From: Arthrobacter sp. FB24
Lineage (GTDB): Bacteria; Actinomycetota; Actinomycetes; Actinomycetales; Micrococcaceae
NCBI RefSeq assembly: GCF_000196235.1
Contig: NC_008541.1
Span: 1,984,001-2,048,000 of the forward strand
Length of the DNA: 64,000 nt
Direction: 5' to 3'
Shown: positions 1 through 7,933 of the stretch, in pieces
Layout: every line of letters begins with the position of its first letter
Position numbering within the stretch: the first letter of the stretch is position 1
The notes under the pieces: model-generated
What the model was told of the DNA's origin: nothing
Database searches by the model: none
What the model saw: the letters and a program-made list of their open reading frames with translations, nothing else
Made by a program: the position numbers and the translations under genes

Positions 1-161
1 CCGGCCGGGGGAGTTGATCACTTTCCTGTACCCGGGTAGCCACTATCGGCTCCGGGAACCCCGGGCGAGCAGGCCGCTCCGTTCATCAAGGAAGCCCAAG
101 GCTTTCCACAAGATCAGCCGACAACAGGCCTTTTCACAAGTTAGGGAACTAGCGTTAGAGC

Positions 162-617
162 ATGTCCATTGCATCCTCAGGAGTCGAAGGCTCGGACCGT
201 GTTCCATCCGGGAACACGTCCTTCGGCGACCCTCCGGAGCAGGGTACGGACGCGCAGGCCGATCCGCCGTGGCTGGATCCCGAGGTCCTCCTGGACATGG
301 AGGACCAGTTAGGCGGCCCGGCAATCCCTTTGGCTTTTGCGCGTGACTATGCCCGGCTGTGGGACCAGCGGCAACGTGCCTTGGTGGTCGCAATAGAGGA
401 CGAGGACCGCGACGCCGCCCTTGATGCGGTGATCAGCGTGAAAGTCTCCTCGGCCATGGTGGGAGGGGCGCGGATGTCCCGGCTCGCGGAGTCCCTGGAG
501 ACTTGCATCCGAAACGGGGACTTCCCCGCGGGACGGGCGCTGCTGGACACGTTTGCCGGCTACGGCGCGGCCACAGTGAACGAATTACGGACGCGCTACA
601 TCACGAAGGCAATCTAG
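162..617 (+). CDS. HPt-like protein lacking the phospho-acceptor histidine
   Basis: A 151-residue soluble protein. The first 40 residues are polar and low in complexity; residues 45-150 are helical and resemble a histidine-phosphotransfer (HPt) four-helix bundle. The usual motif HxLKGSS is present only as ISVKVSS followed by AMVGG, so the phosphorylatable His is replaced by Ile while the Lys and Ser-Ser are kept. The fold is therefore likely HPt, but phosphotransfer through that site is not possible. It lies next to an OmpR-type regulator encoded on the opposite strand, convergent with only 26 bases between them. A binding or inhibitory role towards a kinase or receiver is plausible. The start ATG has only a weak upstream purine run (TTAGGGA). 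Confidence 0.75.
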   Translation: MSIASSGVEGSDRVPSGNTSFGDPPEQGTDAQADPPWLDPEVLLDMEDQLGGPAIPLAFARDYARLWDQRQRALVVAIEDEDRDAALDAVISVKVSSAMVGGARMSRLAESLETCIRNGDFPAGRALLDTFAGYGAATVNELRTRYITKAI

Positions 618-643
618 CTGGAAGCTGCCCGCCAGGGAGAGGA

Positions 644-1426
644 CTATGACGGTCCGGCGGTCCGTTCCGCTCTTTCCGGCGCCAGCCGGTACCCCACACC
701 GCGGACAGTCTGCAGCCAGCGTGGCTCTTCCGCGTTGTCCCGGAGTTTGCGGCGAAGATTGCCGATATGGACCTCAACCGCCCGCTCATCGGCTTCGCTG
801 ATATAGGCATCCTCGCTGTAGTAGTCACCACGCACAACCCGAACCAGTTCAGACCTGGACCGGACTGCTCCGGCTCCGCGCATTAACTCAAGAAGGAGGT
901 CAAATTCGCTGCGGGTCAACTCAACAGGGGCCCCGTCAAGGGCCGCTGTCCGGCTCGCGGCGTTCAGCGCGAGGCTATTATGCCGTAGCGTGCCCGGCGC
1001 TTCGAAAGCCGCGGGCCGGTCCGCCGATGCGGCCGGCTCGCCGCCGAAGGTGTCCTGCCGTGGACGGCGCATCAGGGCCGAGATCCTGGCACGAAGCTCC
1101 AGCGGGCGGAACGGTTTGGTGATGTAGTCATCGGCTCCGCCATGAAGGGCGGTCAACAGGTCAGGCTCGTCAGTCCTGCCGGTGAGCATCACGACATACG
1201 CGGTGCTGAACTGCCGGATCCGCCGCAAAACCTCGAACCCGTCAATATCCGGCAGGCCGATATCCAGCGTCACGACATTGGGCTGGTTATCCCTCACAAC
1301 GCCCACCCCCTCCCGGCCGGAGGAGGCACTGTGGACAACAAATCCCGCTTGAAGGAAAACAGCATGCAATAAATTGCGTACGTCGGCGTCGTCCTCAATG
1401 ACGACAGCCACGCCTAAATCGCTCAC
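644..1426 (-). CDS. OmpR/PhoB-family response regulator (intact paralog)
   Basis: A 260-residue two-component regulator with an N-terminal receiver (about residues 1-120) and a C-terminal winged helix ending in the typical RRKLRDN and GVGYRLAP motifs. The receiver shows the acidic pair EDD, the phosphorylation Asp in DIGLPDIDG, the conserved Thr in MLTGRTDEP and Lys in ITKPFRP. I place the start at GTG 1426 because the paralog at 10323 starts with ATG at exactly the same residue (SDLGVAVVIED). The frame remains open upstream to 1537, but that extension is not shared. The cognate kinase is probably the membrane kinase at 2469-4250. It is nearly a duplicate of the regulator interrupted by the IS21 element. 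Confidence 0.9.
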   Translation of the reverse strand: MSDLGVAVVIEDDADVRNLLHAVFLQAGFVVHSASSGREGVGVVRDNQPNVVTLDIGLPDIDGFEVLRRIRQFSTAYVVMLTGRTDEPDLLTALHGGADDYITKPFRPLELRARISALMRRPRQDTFGGEPAASADRPAAFEAPGTLRHNSLALNAASRTAALDGAPVELTRSEFDLLLELMRGAGAVRSRSELVRVVRGDYYSEDAYISEADERAVEVHIGNLRRKLRDNAEEPRWLQTVRGVGYRLAPERAERTAGPS

Positions 1427-1493
1427 GGCGACCACCCCTATTCGCCCGGGCATGCTGCGGCGGCCCAGCACCGCCGCGGTATTCATGCCGCAT

Positions 1494-1506
1494 TTCCAAG
1501 CTACAA
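1494..1506 (-). promoter_or_regulatory. Shared 13-mer upstream of response regulator 1
   Basis: The 13-mer TTCCAAGCTACAA (read on the plus strand) lies 68 bases upstream of the regulator start at 1426. The identical 13-mer lies 68 bases upstream of the paralogous regulator start at 10323. Read in the gene direction it is TTGTAGCTTGGAA, so it could be a promoter -35 region or an autoregulatory site. The function is inferred only from conserved position. Confidence 0.4.
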
Positions 1507-1860
1507 GGAACGAATCCTTTTGCCTATTTTTATTCATTTATGAAAAAAGCCTTATAGGCCAACTCAGACAGCCCCGCCGTAACTCCACAGCGAAGGCTCA
1601 CAGGTGAAGACCACGCGGCTGGAAGCCTCAATCTTCCCGCCAGCCCGCGGCGATACACGCCGCGGTCCTGTTGCTGCGCCGGTCCGCCGCCGGAGAACGT
1701 CACCTGCCTCGTGAGTTCAGGACCCGGAACCGCCCCGGATTTCTTACCTGCAATCGTGAGCAAATATTGAGCCTTTTGCGCGGTCATCCTGAGCTTGACT
1801 GTGTAGTGGCGCCGTTTCCCGCTACGATCAGCGCGTTCTTCCAATTTGAAAGGTTCCCTT

Positions 1861-1995
1861 GTGGATTTTCTCCGCTACGTCACCGCTCTTGCCATATTCA
1901 TGGCCGTATCGCTCATCGTGGCGGTATGCGCCCATGCGATGATTCTGCGACATTCAAAGCGGAAAGCCGCGGCCTCCTCCGGCATCGGGAAATAG
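1861..1995 (+). CDS. Small single-pass membrane protein (44 aa)
   Basis: A short frame starting with GTG 1861, preceded by GAAAGG seven bases upstream. The 44-residue product has one strongly hydrophobic segment (about residues 7-29) followed by a basic tail, RHSKRK. That charge pattern suggests an N-out, C-in membrane microprotein. It is followed after nine bases by a second membrane microprotein in the same orientation. The two sit between a response regulator and a histidine kinase, so a sensory accessory role is possible. I do not recognise the family. Confidence 0.5.
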   Translation: MDFLRYVTALAIFMAVSLIVAVCAHAMILRHSKRKAAASSGIGK

Positions 1996-2004
1996 GACCC
2001 CGCC

Positions 2005-2124
2005 GTGCCTTATATCGACATCAATCCGCACCGCAAGGGCCCGCGATGGCCTGCATACCTTGCGCTGGCGGCCCTGGCTGTTGTTACAGCCGTTGTAGTA
2101 GTGGCCGCCCTGTCCGCGCGGTAG
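2005..2124 (+). CDS. Small membrane protein (39 aa), second of a tandem pair
   Basis: GTG 2005 is preceded by TAGGAC at a suitable distance and opens a 39-residue frame. The N-terminal 14 residues are polar and basic (PHRKGPRW), followed by an Ala/Val/Leu-rich transmembrane helix running almost to the end. It lies nine bases after the preceding microprotein and is probably co-transcribed with it. No family is recognised. Support comes from the ribosome binding site, the membrane profile and the tandem arrangement. Confidence 0.45.
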   Translation: MPYIDINPHRKGPRWPAYLALAALAVVTAVVVVAALSAR

Positions 2125-2468
2125 CGGGGCATCAGGAGAGGTCCCCGACCGGTACGAGCCCGCTAGCGGCCAGCTTGAGGTCCCTGCCTAATTGCAGGGC
2201 CGGGGAAAGCACCCGCGTGCCTTGCAACCCAGCCAGGCTGTGGTCGCCAGGTCGACCGGCAGGCGGTCACCGACTCGTTGGGGGAGACAGTTCTCCTCCG
2301 CCTTGGCGGCGGTGGCACCTTTCTCCTTACTAACGGCACCGCCTTGCCTTTCGACTCCGCTTTCCGGGTCTCATGCGCTGAGGCCCCTCGCTGTGCACGA
2401 CTGCGGTCCGGCCAGCTGTCCCTTTGACGGGACTGCAGCGTGCTGGGTTCCGCAAGGTTCCGCCCGGA
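2125..2468. other. Intergenic stretch without a convincing gene
   Basis: About 340 bases between the second microprotein and the 3' end of the histidine kinase gene. It contains GC-rich imperfect inverted repeats around 2240-2275, but no clear T-tailed terminator and no riboswitch consensus that I recognise. Confidence 0.4.
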
Positions 2469-4250
2469 TCAATGTGCTCGTTCGGTGTCCACATTGGCTG
2501 GTCCCTCCGCGGGACACTGTTGAGGATCCTGGTCTTGGCGTGCCCTGGGAAGGCTCACGGTGAATGTGCTGCCCAGGTCTGGTTTGCTGGTTACAGTGGC
2601 GCTGCCGCCGTGGTTTTCCACGATTCGTTTCACGATGCCCAGTCCCAACCCAACGCCGGGCATTGCAGATTCCCGAACGCGACTGGACCTGTAGTAACGG
2701 GTGAAGATGTGGGGGAGGTCTTGTTCGCTGATGCCCATGCCTGTGTCGGTGACTGAAAAGCAGGCCTGGTCGTTGGTCTCCCAGGCCCGAACGGTCACGA
2801 CATCCCCTGGCTGGGAGTACTTAATGGCGTTCGTCAGGAGGTTGTCCAAAACCTGGGCAAGCCTTTCCGGGTCAGCGGTGATCCAGAAAGCCCGGGAGAC
2901 TTCATTCACGATTGTCACCCACCGGCCGTCAGCCCGCGGCTTCGCTGAGACAACACACTTTCGAACCAGATCCCCCAGATCCATTCTTTGGGGGTGGACG
3001 CCCATTGAATCTGACGAGACGGTGAGCAGCCCCGACACCAGGTTCAGCAGCTTCTCAGCATTATTTTGGGCCATCCCCAGAAACAGTTCATGCTGCCCCG
3101 CGGTTTCCTCCTCGCCATCCAGCACCAGATCCAGGTAGCCGAGTATGGACATCAGCGGAGTCCGGAATTCATGCGAAATATTGGCCACGAAGTCGTCCTT
3201 GAGGGCAAGCGCGTTCACCAGGTCAGTAACGTCGCCGAATGCCAGGACTGATCCCGCGAAGTTTCCGTCCCTGTCCTTCATTGCCCGTGCCGTCGAGGAC
3301 AGAACACGCTGATTTGGCGGGGCACCGACGCGGATGAGGTAGTCCGAAAAGGACTGGCCAAGGGTCGCGCGCGCGACGGGACGGTACTCAGCGGGAACGG
3401 GGGTAATACCGTCGTTTGCAAGGATATTCAGATCCGGCTCGGCGGTTTCGGGCTCGCCCGTCGGGGCGGCCAGCGAGCGGTTGCGGCGATGCTGCTCGTT
3501 CATCAAAATGTCGCGGCCCGCGGCATCCACGGCATGTACGCCCACCCCCACCGTTTCCAGCATGGTGTCCAACAACCGCTGCCGTTCCAGGCTTACCTCA
3601 TAAGACCTGCGAAGCTCTGCGTCCTTCGCCTTCAGCCGTGCTTCCTGACTGGCGATGCTGCTCACCAATATATGGACCGCCAAGGCAATGACCGTCATGA
3701 TCGCCGGGAGCAGGAAGGGACGCACGACATCGGCCGGGGTGGCGGAAACTCCGACAAGCAGCGGCACCGCGACGACCATGACCGCTCCCACGGCACTTAG
3801 GAGCACACCGTTTCTGCCTAAGGCGGCTGCCAGCCAGATAACCGGAAACACCAGAAGAAGCCCCAGGCTTGTGACGGAGTCGGCAGCGACCTCACGCGCC
3901 AGTGCAACGACCACAAAATCCAGCAGCGGCACAACCACGAAGCTTCCCGGGGGCAGGAGATTCCACGGAAGGAAGGCACACAGGGCCAGAATGGCCAGGG
4001 CCAGGAATAAAGCCGACCGAAACGAAGTAGTGCCGAGAATGTGCGGGCTAACGACCGCCAGAATGGCAGTGACCAACAGGAGCGCCACAGTCAGCGGAAG
4101 TTGGCTGAGCAGCATGCTTCGCCGCTGGGTAAGGTCACCGAAGTATTTATTTCGCACGTGATGGGCAAGATCCGTGGTGAGAGACTCTTCCTGTGCTCCC
4201 GCTGCAATGTTGGTCGATGTTCCTGTTCCCATGATGCCCCCCGGCTTCAA
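2469..4250 (-). CDS. Membrane-bound PAS sensor histidine kinase
   Basis: A 593-residue sensor kinase. Residues 48-200 form about six hydrophobic segments, followed by a short coiled linker, a PAS-like domain (about 225-345), a HisKA dimerisation domain with the H-box SHEFRTP (His360) and an HATPase_c domain. The N-box reads NLLTNAIKYS, the G1 box DTGMGIS and the G2 box GLGLGIV, so all catalytic elements are present. The gene reads in the same direction as the interrupted response regulator upstream (remnant at 4649-4867) and the intact regulator downstream (644-1426). Before the IS21 insertion it was probably the distal gene of a regulator-kinase pair. The insertion may have changed its expression. 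Confidence 0.92.
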   Translation of the reverse strand: MKPGGIMGTGTSTNIAAGAQEESLTTDLAHHVRNKYFGDLTQRRSMLLSQLPLTVALLLVTAILAVVSPHILGTTSFRSALFLALAILALCAFLPWNLLPPGSFVVVPLLDFVVVALAREVAADSVTSLGLLLVFPVIWLAAALGRNGVLLSAVGAVMVVAVPLLVGVSATPADVVRPFLLPAIMTVIALAVHILVSSIASQEARLKAKDAELRRSYEVSLERQRLLDTMLETVGVGVHAVDAAGRDILMNEQHRRNRSLAAPTGEPETAEPDLNILANDGITPVPAEYRPVARATLGQSFSDYLIRVGAPPNQRVLSSTARAMKDRDGNFAGSVLAFGDVTDLVNALALKDDFVANISHEFRTPLMSILGYLDLVLDGEEETAGQHELFLGMAQNNAEKLLNLVSGLLTVSSDSMGVHPQRMDLGDLVRKCVVSAKPRADGRWVTIVNEVSRAFWITADPERLAQVLDNLLTNAIKYSQPGDVVTVRAWETNDQACFSVTDTGMGISEQDLPHIFTRYYRSSRVRESAMPGVGLGLGIVKRIVENHGGSATVTSKPDLGSTFTVSLPRARQDQDPQQCPAEGPANVDTERAH

Positions 4251-4648
4251 CCTGACCTTTGCCGCGAATCCCGCGGATGATCAAAACTTCGTCCCACTGC
4301 TCACTCTATTCACAGCCAGCCACATGGCAAGACCGGAACTCAACCCACACACGTCCGCGCACACTGACGCGGTGTGGCGACGAACCTACTGTTCCGACAT
4401 AAATCCAATGTTGACGACGTAGTACATGGCGAAGCCGGCTTGGTGGACCAAACTGACGAACGTCACCATGCGGTACCTGGAGCGACCTGCCGGACCGTGC
4501 CACCCGACCTGATACCCGGGATACTCACGGCCAGCCCCATGATCGGTGGCGACCGGAGGATGGGGTCCGTGCAGGCGCCGGTATAGAATTCCAGCTCAGC
4601 CCCATGCTTGATGCCGGCATTTTCAAATGGGCACCGCCGGTCACCGGT
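4251..4648. other. Intergenic spacer between kinase and interrupted regulator
   Basis: About 400 bases separating the start of the kinase gene from the 3' end of the interrupted regulator. No reading frame here has family character. It should hold any private promoter of the kinase, but I cannot point to one with confidence. Confidence 0.35.
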
Positions 4649-4867
4649 TTATGACCGGCCGTCCCGCCGCGCCGCGTCGGGCGCCAGGCGGTACCCGATG
4701 CCACGGACGGTTTGCAGCCACCGGGGCGACTCCGGGTCTTCGCGGAGCTTCCGGCGTAGATTTCCGATGTGCACCTCTACGGCGCGCTGGTCTGAATCAC
4801 TGATGTAGGTGTCCTGGCTGTAGAAATCACCCCGTACCACACGTACGAGTTCTGTTCTTGAACGCAC
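4649..4867 (-). pseudogene. C-terminal fragment of response regulator 2, cut off by the IS21 element
   Basis: This encodes the winged-helix end of an OmpR-family regulator, closely matching the C-terminus of the regulator at 644-1426 (SRTELVRVVRGDF, RRKLREDP, GIGYRLAP). The reading frame continues a few codons into the transposon end, where a TTG could act as an accidental start. The rest of the gene lies at 9757-10323 on the far side of the element. Joining the two flanks and removing one CGCAC copy restores the continuous reading GAVRSRTEL. The gene is therefore inactivated by insertion within an Arg codon region at the start of the DNA-binding domain. Confidence 0.9.
4863..4867. repeat. 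5-bp target-site duplication, left copy
   Basis: The pentamer CGCAC immediately precedes the TGA end of the element and is repeated at 9752-9756 after the other end. Because the flanks reconstitute an intact regulator gene once one copy is removed, this is a true target duplication rather than chance. Confidence 0.85.
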
Positions 4868-4881
4868 TGATTGTGTCAACG

Positions 4882-4920
4882 TGATCGGAGCCCACTAGGA
4901 CGGCCCGAACGGTACCCACC
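4882..4920. repeat. Left terminal inverted repeat of the IS21-type element
   Basis: This 39-bp block is the exact reverse complement of 9699-9737. The outer 14 bases (4868-4881) match the other end only partly, keeping TGA and TG.CA positions. No second internal copy was found on this side. Confidence 0.9.
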
Positions 4921-5060
4921 CGTCGGACGTCCGGGGATGATGTTGTGAGGGTGTCTAGGGGTTCTTGGCGTGGTTTCTGGGTCTGTGAAAACACTGCCGC
5001 GGGTTGGGACGATACCCGGGGTCCCGGTTGTTGGAAGCTGGCGTCTGGCGGAGTAGTGCG

Positions 5061-5453
5061 TCAGAGGTAGCTGCAGATTTGTTCGGGATCGCAGCTTGCG
5101 TCGGTCCCGGACGCGGCAGTGGCGTGAAGGCCGGCGACGATGGATCGCAGCGCCATTAGTTCAGAAATCTGGTGGTCCAGTTCGGCCAGCTGGTTGGAGA
5201 GAAGGTCTTGGACGTGGGCGCAGGGGGCTTCTCCGGCGTCACGGAGGCTAAGAATTTCGCGTATTTGGGTCAGGGCGAGGCCTGCGGCCCGTCCGCGGCG
5301 GATGAATTCGAGCCTGGCCACGGAGTCGTCATGGTAGTCCCGGTAGCCGTTAGAGGATCTTTTCGCTGCCGGGAGAAGCCCGCTGTCCTCGTAGAAACGC
5401 AGCGTCTTGGTTGTCATCCCTGCCGCTGCCGCGGCCTCACCGATACGCATCAT
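5061..5453 (-). CDS. merR: MerR-family heavy-metal-responsive regulator of the mer operon
   Basis: About 130 residues from ATG 5453; a second ATG follows at once. The N-terminal winged helix begins MRIGEAAAAAGMTTKTLRFYE, the MerR signature, followed by the long dimerisation helix. Cysteines at APCAHV, DASC and EQIC match the layout of metal-binding members: one Cys at the start of the dimer helix and two in the C-terminal loop. Divergent transcription from merA across a 20-bp-spacer promoter is the classical arrangement. It probably represses and, with Hg(II), activates merA. Specificity for Hg rather than another soft metal is inferred from the neighbour. The frame is open further upstream to 5558, but that extension would cover the operator and lacks MerR character. 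Confidence 0.85.
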   Translation of the reverse strand: MMRIGEAAAAAGMTTKTLRFYEDSGLLPAAKRSSNGYRDYHDDSVARLEFIRRGRAAGLALTQIREILSLRDAGEAPCAHVQDLLSNQLAELDHQISELMALRSIVAGLHATAASGTDASCDPEQICSYL

Positions 5454-5491
5454 GAACTCATTTCTTAGCAGGCGGCCAGGACGGCGATTCC

Positions 5492-5523
5492 TTGACATTC
5501 CAGTGTAGGGGAAGGTTGAGAAT
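5492..5523 (+). promoter_or_regulatory. MerR-type operator/promoter of merA
   Basis: TTGACA (5492-5497) is followed after 20 bp by GAGAAT (5518-5523). The over-long spacer contains an imperfect dyad with TTCC and GGGGAAGG arms, typical of promoters that MerR proteins activate by twisting DNA. It lies between the divergent merR and merA starts. Confidence 0.7.
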
Positions 5524-5622
5524 GGGATGCAGAGCTGGTCTTCGGTTGAAGGCTGCACATGGCGGTCGGTTGAGCAACAGGTGTGCTGGCGGCTGCTTCC
5601 CTTCCATCTTCAGGAGTCCCTC

Positions 5623-7065
5623 GTGTCGGCAGCATCTTTCGATTATGACCTGGCCATTATCGGTTCCGGCGGGGCTGCTTTCGCTGCGGCCATCCGGGCA
5701 ACCAGCCGTGGCAAGCGGGTGTTGATGGTGGAGCGCAGCACTGTGGGAGGCACGTGCGTGAACACGGGCTGCATCCCGTCCAAGGCCCTGCTGGCCGCCG
5801 CGGAAGCCCGCCATGTCGCCCTCGATGCTTCCGGACGGTTCCCCGGTATCAGCACCTCCGCAGAGCCGGTGGATATGCCCGAACTGGTCGCCGGGAAGCG
5901 CTCACTGGTCGAATCCATGCGGTCAGAGAAGTATGTGGATCTCGCCGCGGGCTATGGATGGAACCTGCAGCGGGGGACGGCGGTGTTCGCCGGAACCGCA
6001 GCCGCACCGGTTTTGAACATCACCGCCCCGGGCGGAACCACCGAGACAGTCAGCGCGGAACACTACCTGGTCGCGACCGGCTCCACCCCCTGGATCCCTG
6101 AAGTGCCGGGAATGGACGAGGTGGATTATCTGACGTCCACGAGTGCGATGGAGCTGCAGGACGTTCCCGCTTCGATGCTGGTGGTGGGCGGCGGGTATGT
6201 GGCGCTGGAGCAGGCGCAGCTTTTCGCCCGGCTCGGCACGGAGGTGACCATCCTGGTCCGGTCCAAGCTCGCCTCGGCCGAAGAGCCTGAAGCCGGGCAT
6301 GCCCTCGCCGGTGTCTTCGCCGATGAGGGTATCCGGGTCGTCCGTCGAGCGACAGCGTCCTCGGTCCGGACCGATGAGGTGTCGGGGGACGTGGTCGTGG
6401 ATGCTTCCGTCTCAGGAGGAAACGAGGAATTCAGGGCCGCGCGCCTGCTCATGGCAACAGGCCGGCGCCCGGTCACGGAGGATTTGAACCTTTGCATGGT
6501 CGGCGTTGAAACCGGGGACCGCGGGGAAGTCCTGGTCGACGGGAGCCTTCGCAGTACTAATCCGAGGATCTGGGCCGCGGGTGATGTGACGGGTCACCCG
6601 GAGTTCGTTTATGTCGCCGCCGCGCACGGGGCCCTGATGGTGGAGAACGCCTTTGAGGGTGCCGGGCGTGAGGTCGATTACCGGCACCTGCCCCGGGTCA
6701 CGTTTACCAGCCCTGCCCTGGCCGCTGTCGGGATGACGGACAAGGAAGCGAACCAGGCAGGGATCCGGTGCATGTGCCGGGTTCTGCCGCTCAAATTTAT
6801 CCCTCGCGCGCTGGTGAACCGTGATACCCGCGGCTTCATCAAGATCGTTGCCGACGCGGACACGGGTCGGATTGTAGGGATCACTGTCGTGGGTAAGGAC
6901 GCCGGGGACATCGCCGCCGCAGGGATTTACATTCTGGAGGCCGGGATGACCGTTGATCAGGTCGCGAATCTCTGGAGCCCCTATCTGACCATGGCCGAAG
7001 GCATCAAGATAGCAGCCCAGTCCTTCACTACTGACGTCTCCAAACTGTCCTGTTGCGCGGCATGA
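5623..7065 (+). CDS. merA: Mercuric reductase
   Basis: A flavoprotein disulfide reductase that reduces Hg(II) to volatile Hg(0) with NADPH in the cytoplasm. The GTG at 5623 is preceded by AGGAG (5612-5616), giving 480 residues. The frame extends upstream to 5527 but would run through the promoter. An FAD-binding GSGGAAFAAA lies at residues 14-23, and the redox pair is in GGTCVNTGCIPSK (Cys45/Cys50). A second Rossmann motif, GGGYVALEQAQ, and the FAD motif WAAGDV follow. The C-terminal vicinal pair SCCAA (Cys477/478) is the diagnostic MerA feature that hands Hg to the active site. There is no N-terminal NmerA metal-binding domain. No merT, merP or merB lies in the element, so uptake must be non-specific or encoded elsewhere. 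Confidence 0.93.
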   Translation: MSAASFDYDLAIIGSGGAAFAAAIRATSRGKRVLMVERSTVGGTCVNTGCIPSKALLAAAEARHVALDASGRFPGISTSAEPVDMPELVAGKRSLVESMRSEKYVDLAAGYGWNLQRGTAVFAGTAAAPVLNITAPGGTTETVSAEHYLVATGSTPWIPEVPGMDEVDYLTSTSAMELQDVPASMLVVGGGYVALEQAQLFARLGTEVTILVRSKLASAEEPEAGHALAGVFADEGIRVVRRATASSVRTDEVSGDVVVDASVSGGNEEFRAARLLMATGRRPVTEDLNLCMVGVETGDRGEVLVDGSLRSTNPRIWAAGDVTGHPEFVYVAAAHGALMVENAFEGAGREVDYRHLPRVTFTSPALAAVGMTDKEANQAGIRCMCRVLPLKFIPRALVNRDTRGFIKIVADADTGRIVGITVVGKDAGDIAAAGIYILEAGMTVDQVANLWSPYLTMAEGIKIAAQSFTTDVSKLSCCAA

Positions 7066-7117
7066 AGTGGTCAACGACAACCTATGTGTTCGTGGGGCGG
7101 GCGGCCGCGGCTACCTT

Positions 7118-7933
7118 TTAGTGCGCGTTCCTTGTCAGGCTGTGGGCGAGGCGGTAGGAATCGGTGCCGGTTTCGATGATGGTGCCGTTGAACGTCAGCC
7201 GGTCAACGATCGCGGCGCAGAGGCGCGGGTCGGTGAATGTCTTGGTCCAGCCGGAGAACGACTCGTTGGAAGCGATGGCGATGGAGTTCTTCTCTTCGCG
7301 TTCGGTGAGGACCTGGAAGAGGAGTTCGGCGCCGCGCCGGTCCAGTTCCATATAGCCGAGCTCGTCAATGCAGAGCAGGTCCACTCGGCCGTATCTGGCG
7401 ATGGTCTTGGCGAGGACTTTGTCGTCGGCGGCTTCGACGAGTTCGTTCACGAGCCGGGTGGCCAAAGTGTATTTGACCCGGTATCCCTTCTCCGCCGCGG
7501 CGGTGCCCAGCCCGATAAGCAGGTGGGATTTGCCGGTTCCGGAGTCCCCGATCAGGCATAGCGGTGCACCTTTTCGAATCCATTCGCCGGTAGCGAGGGT
7601 ATGGATGGTAGCGGGGTTGATGTTCGTGTTCGCGTCGAAATCGAAATCACCGAGCCATTTATCCCGGGGAAAGTTCGCGGCTTTGACGCGTCGGATTGAG
7701 GAGCGACGGTCCCGGTCATCGCATTCGGCCAGCAGCAGCTCGGCCAGGAAGCCTTGGTAAGAGAGTTGTTCCTTCCCCGCGACGGTCAGAGCTTCGTCCA
7801 GAACCGCCCGGATGGTGGGCAGGCGCAATCGGCGGCATGCTTGGTCCACGGCCGCGACCGCGGCCTGCTCAGTCAGACCGCGGCGCCGTCGCAGGGTTGG
7901 GGTGATGGTGGTGGCCGGTGCGGTGGGGCTCAT
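7118..7933 (-). CDS. istB: IS21-family helper ATPase IstB
   Basis: A 271-residue AAA+ ATPase related to DnaC. Walker A reads GDSGTGKSHL and Walker B reads LLCIDELGYM, with the usual basic N-terminal region. It acts with the IstA transposase in target selection and strand transfer. Its ATG overlaps the istA stop in an ATGA arrangement, indicating translational coupling. The length is normal for the family, and no frameshift is seen. Confidence 0.95.
   Translation of the reverse strand: MSPTAPATTITPTLRRRRGLTEQAAVAAVDQACRRLRLPTIRAVLDEALTVAGKEQLSYQGFLAELLLAECDDRDRRSSIRRVKAANFPRDKWLGDFDFDANTNINPATIHTLATGEWIRKGAPLCLIGDSGTGKSHLLIGLGTAAAEKGYRVKYTLATRLVNELVEAADDKVLAKTIARYGRVDLLCIDELGYMELDRRGAELLFQVLTEREEKNSIAIASNESFSGWTKTFTDPRLCAAIVDRLTFNGTIIETGTDSYRLAHSLTRNAH

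Noticed and set aside
2277..2428. Reading frame GETVLLRLGGGGTFLL... that looks faintly protein-like
   Set aside because: No start codon with a ribosome binding site, modest third-position GC and no family match; probably chance.
2125..2468. Possible riboswitch or structured RNA
   Set aside because: Inverted repeats are short and scattered, no known riboswitch consensus is recognisable, and the region is downstream rather than upstream of genes.
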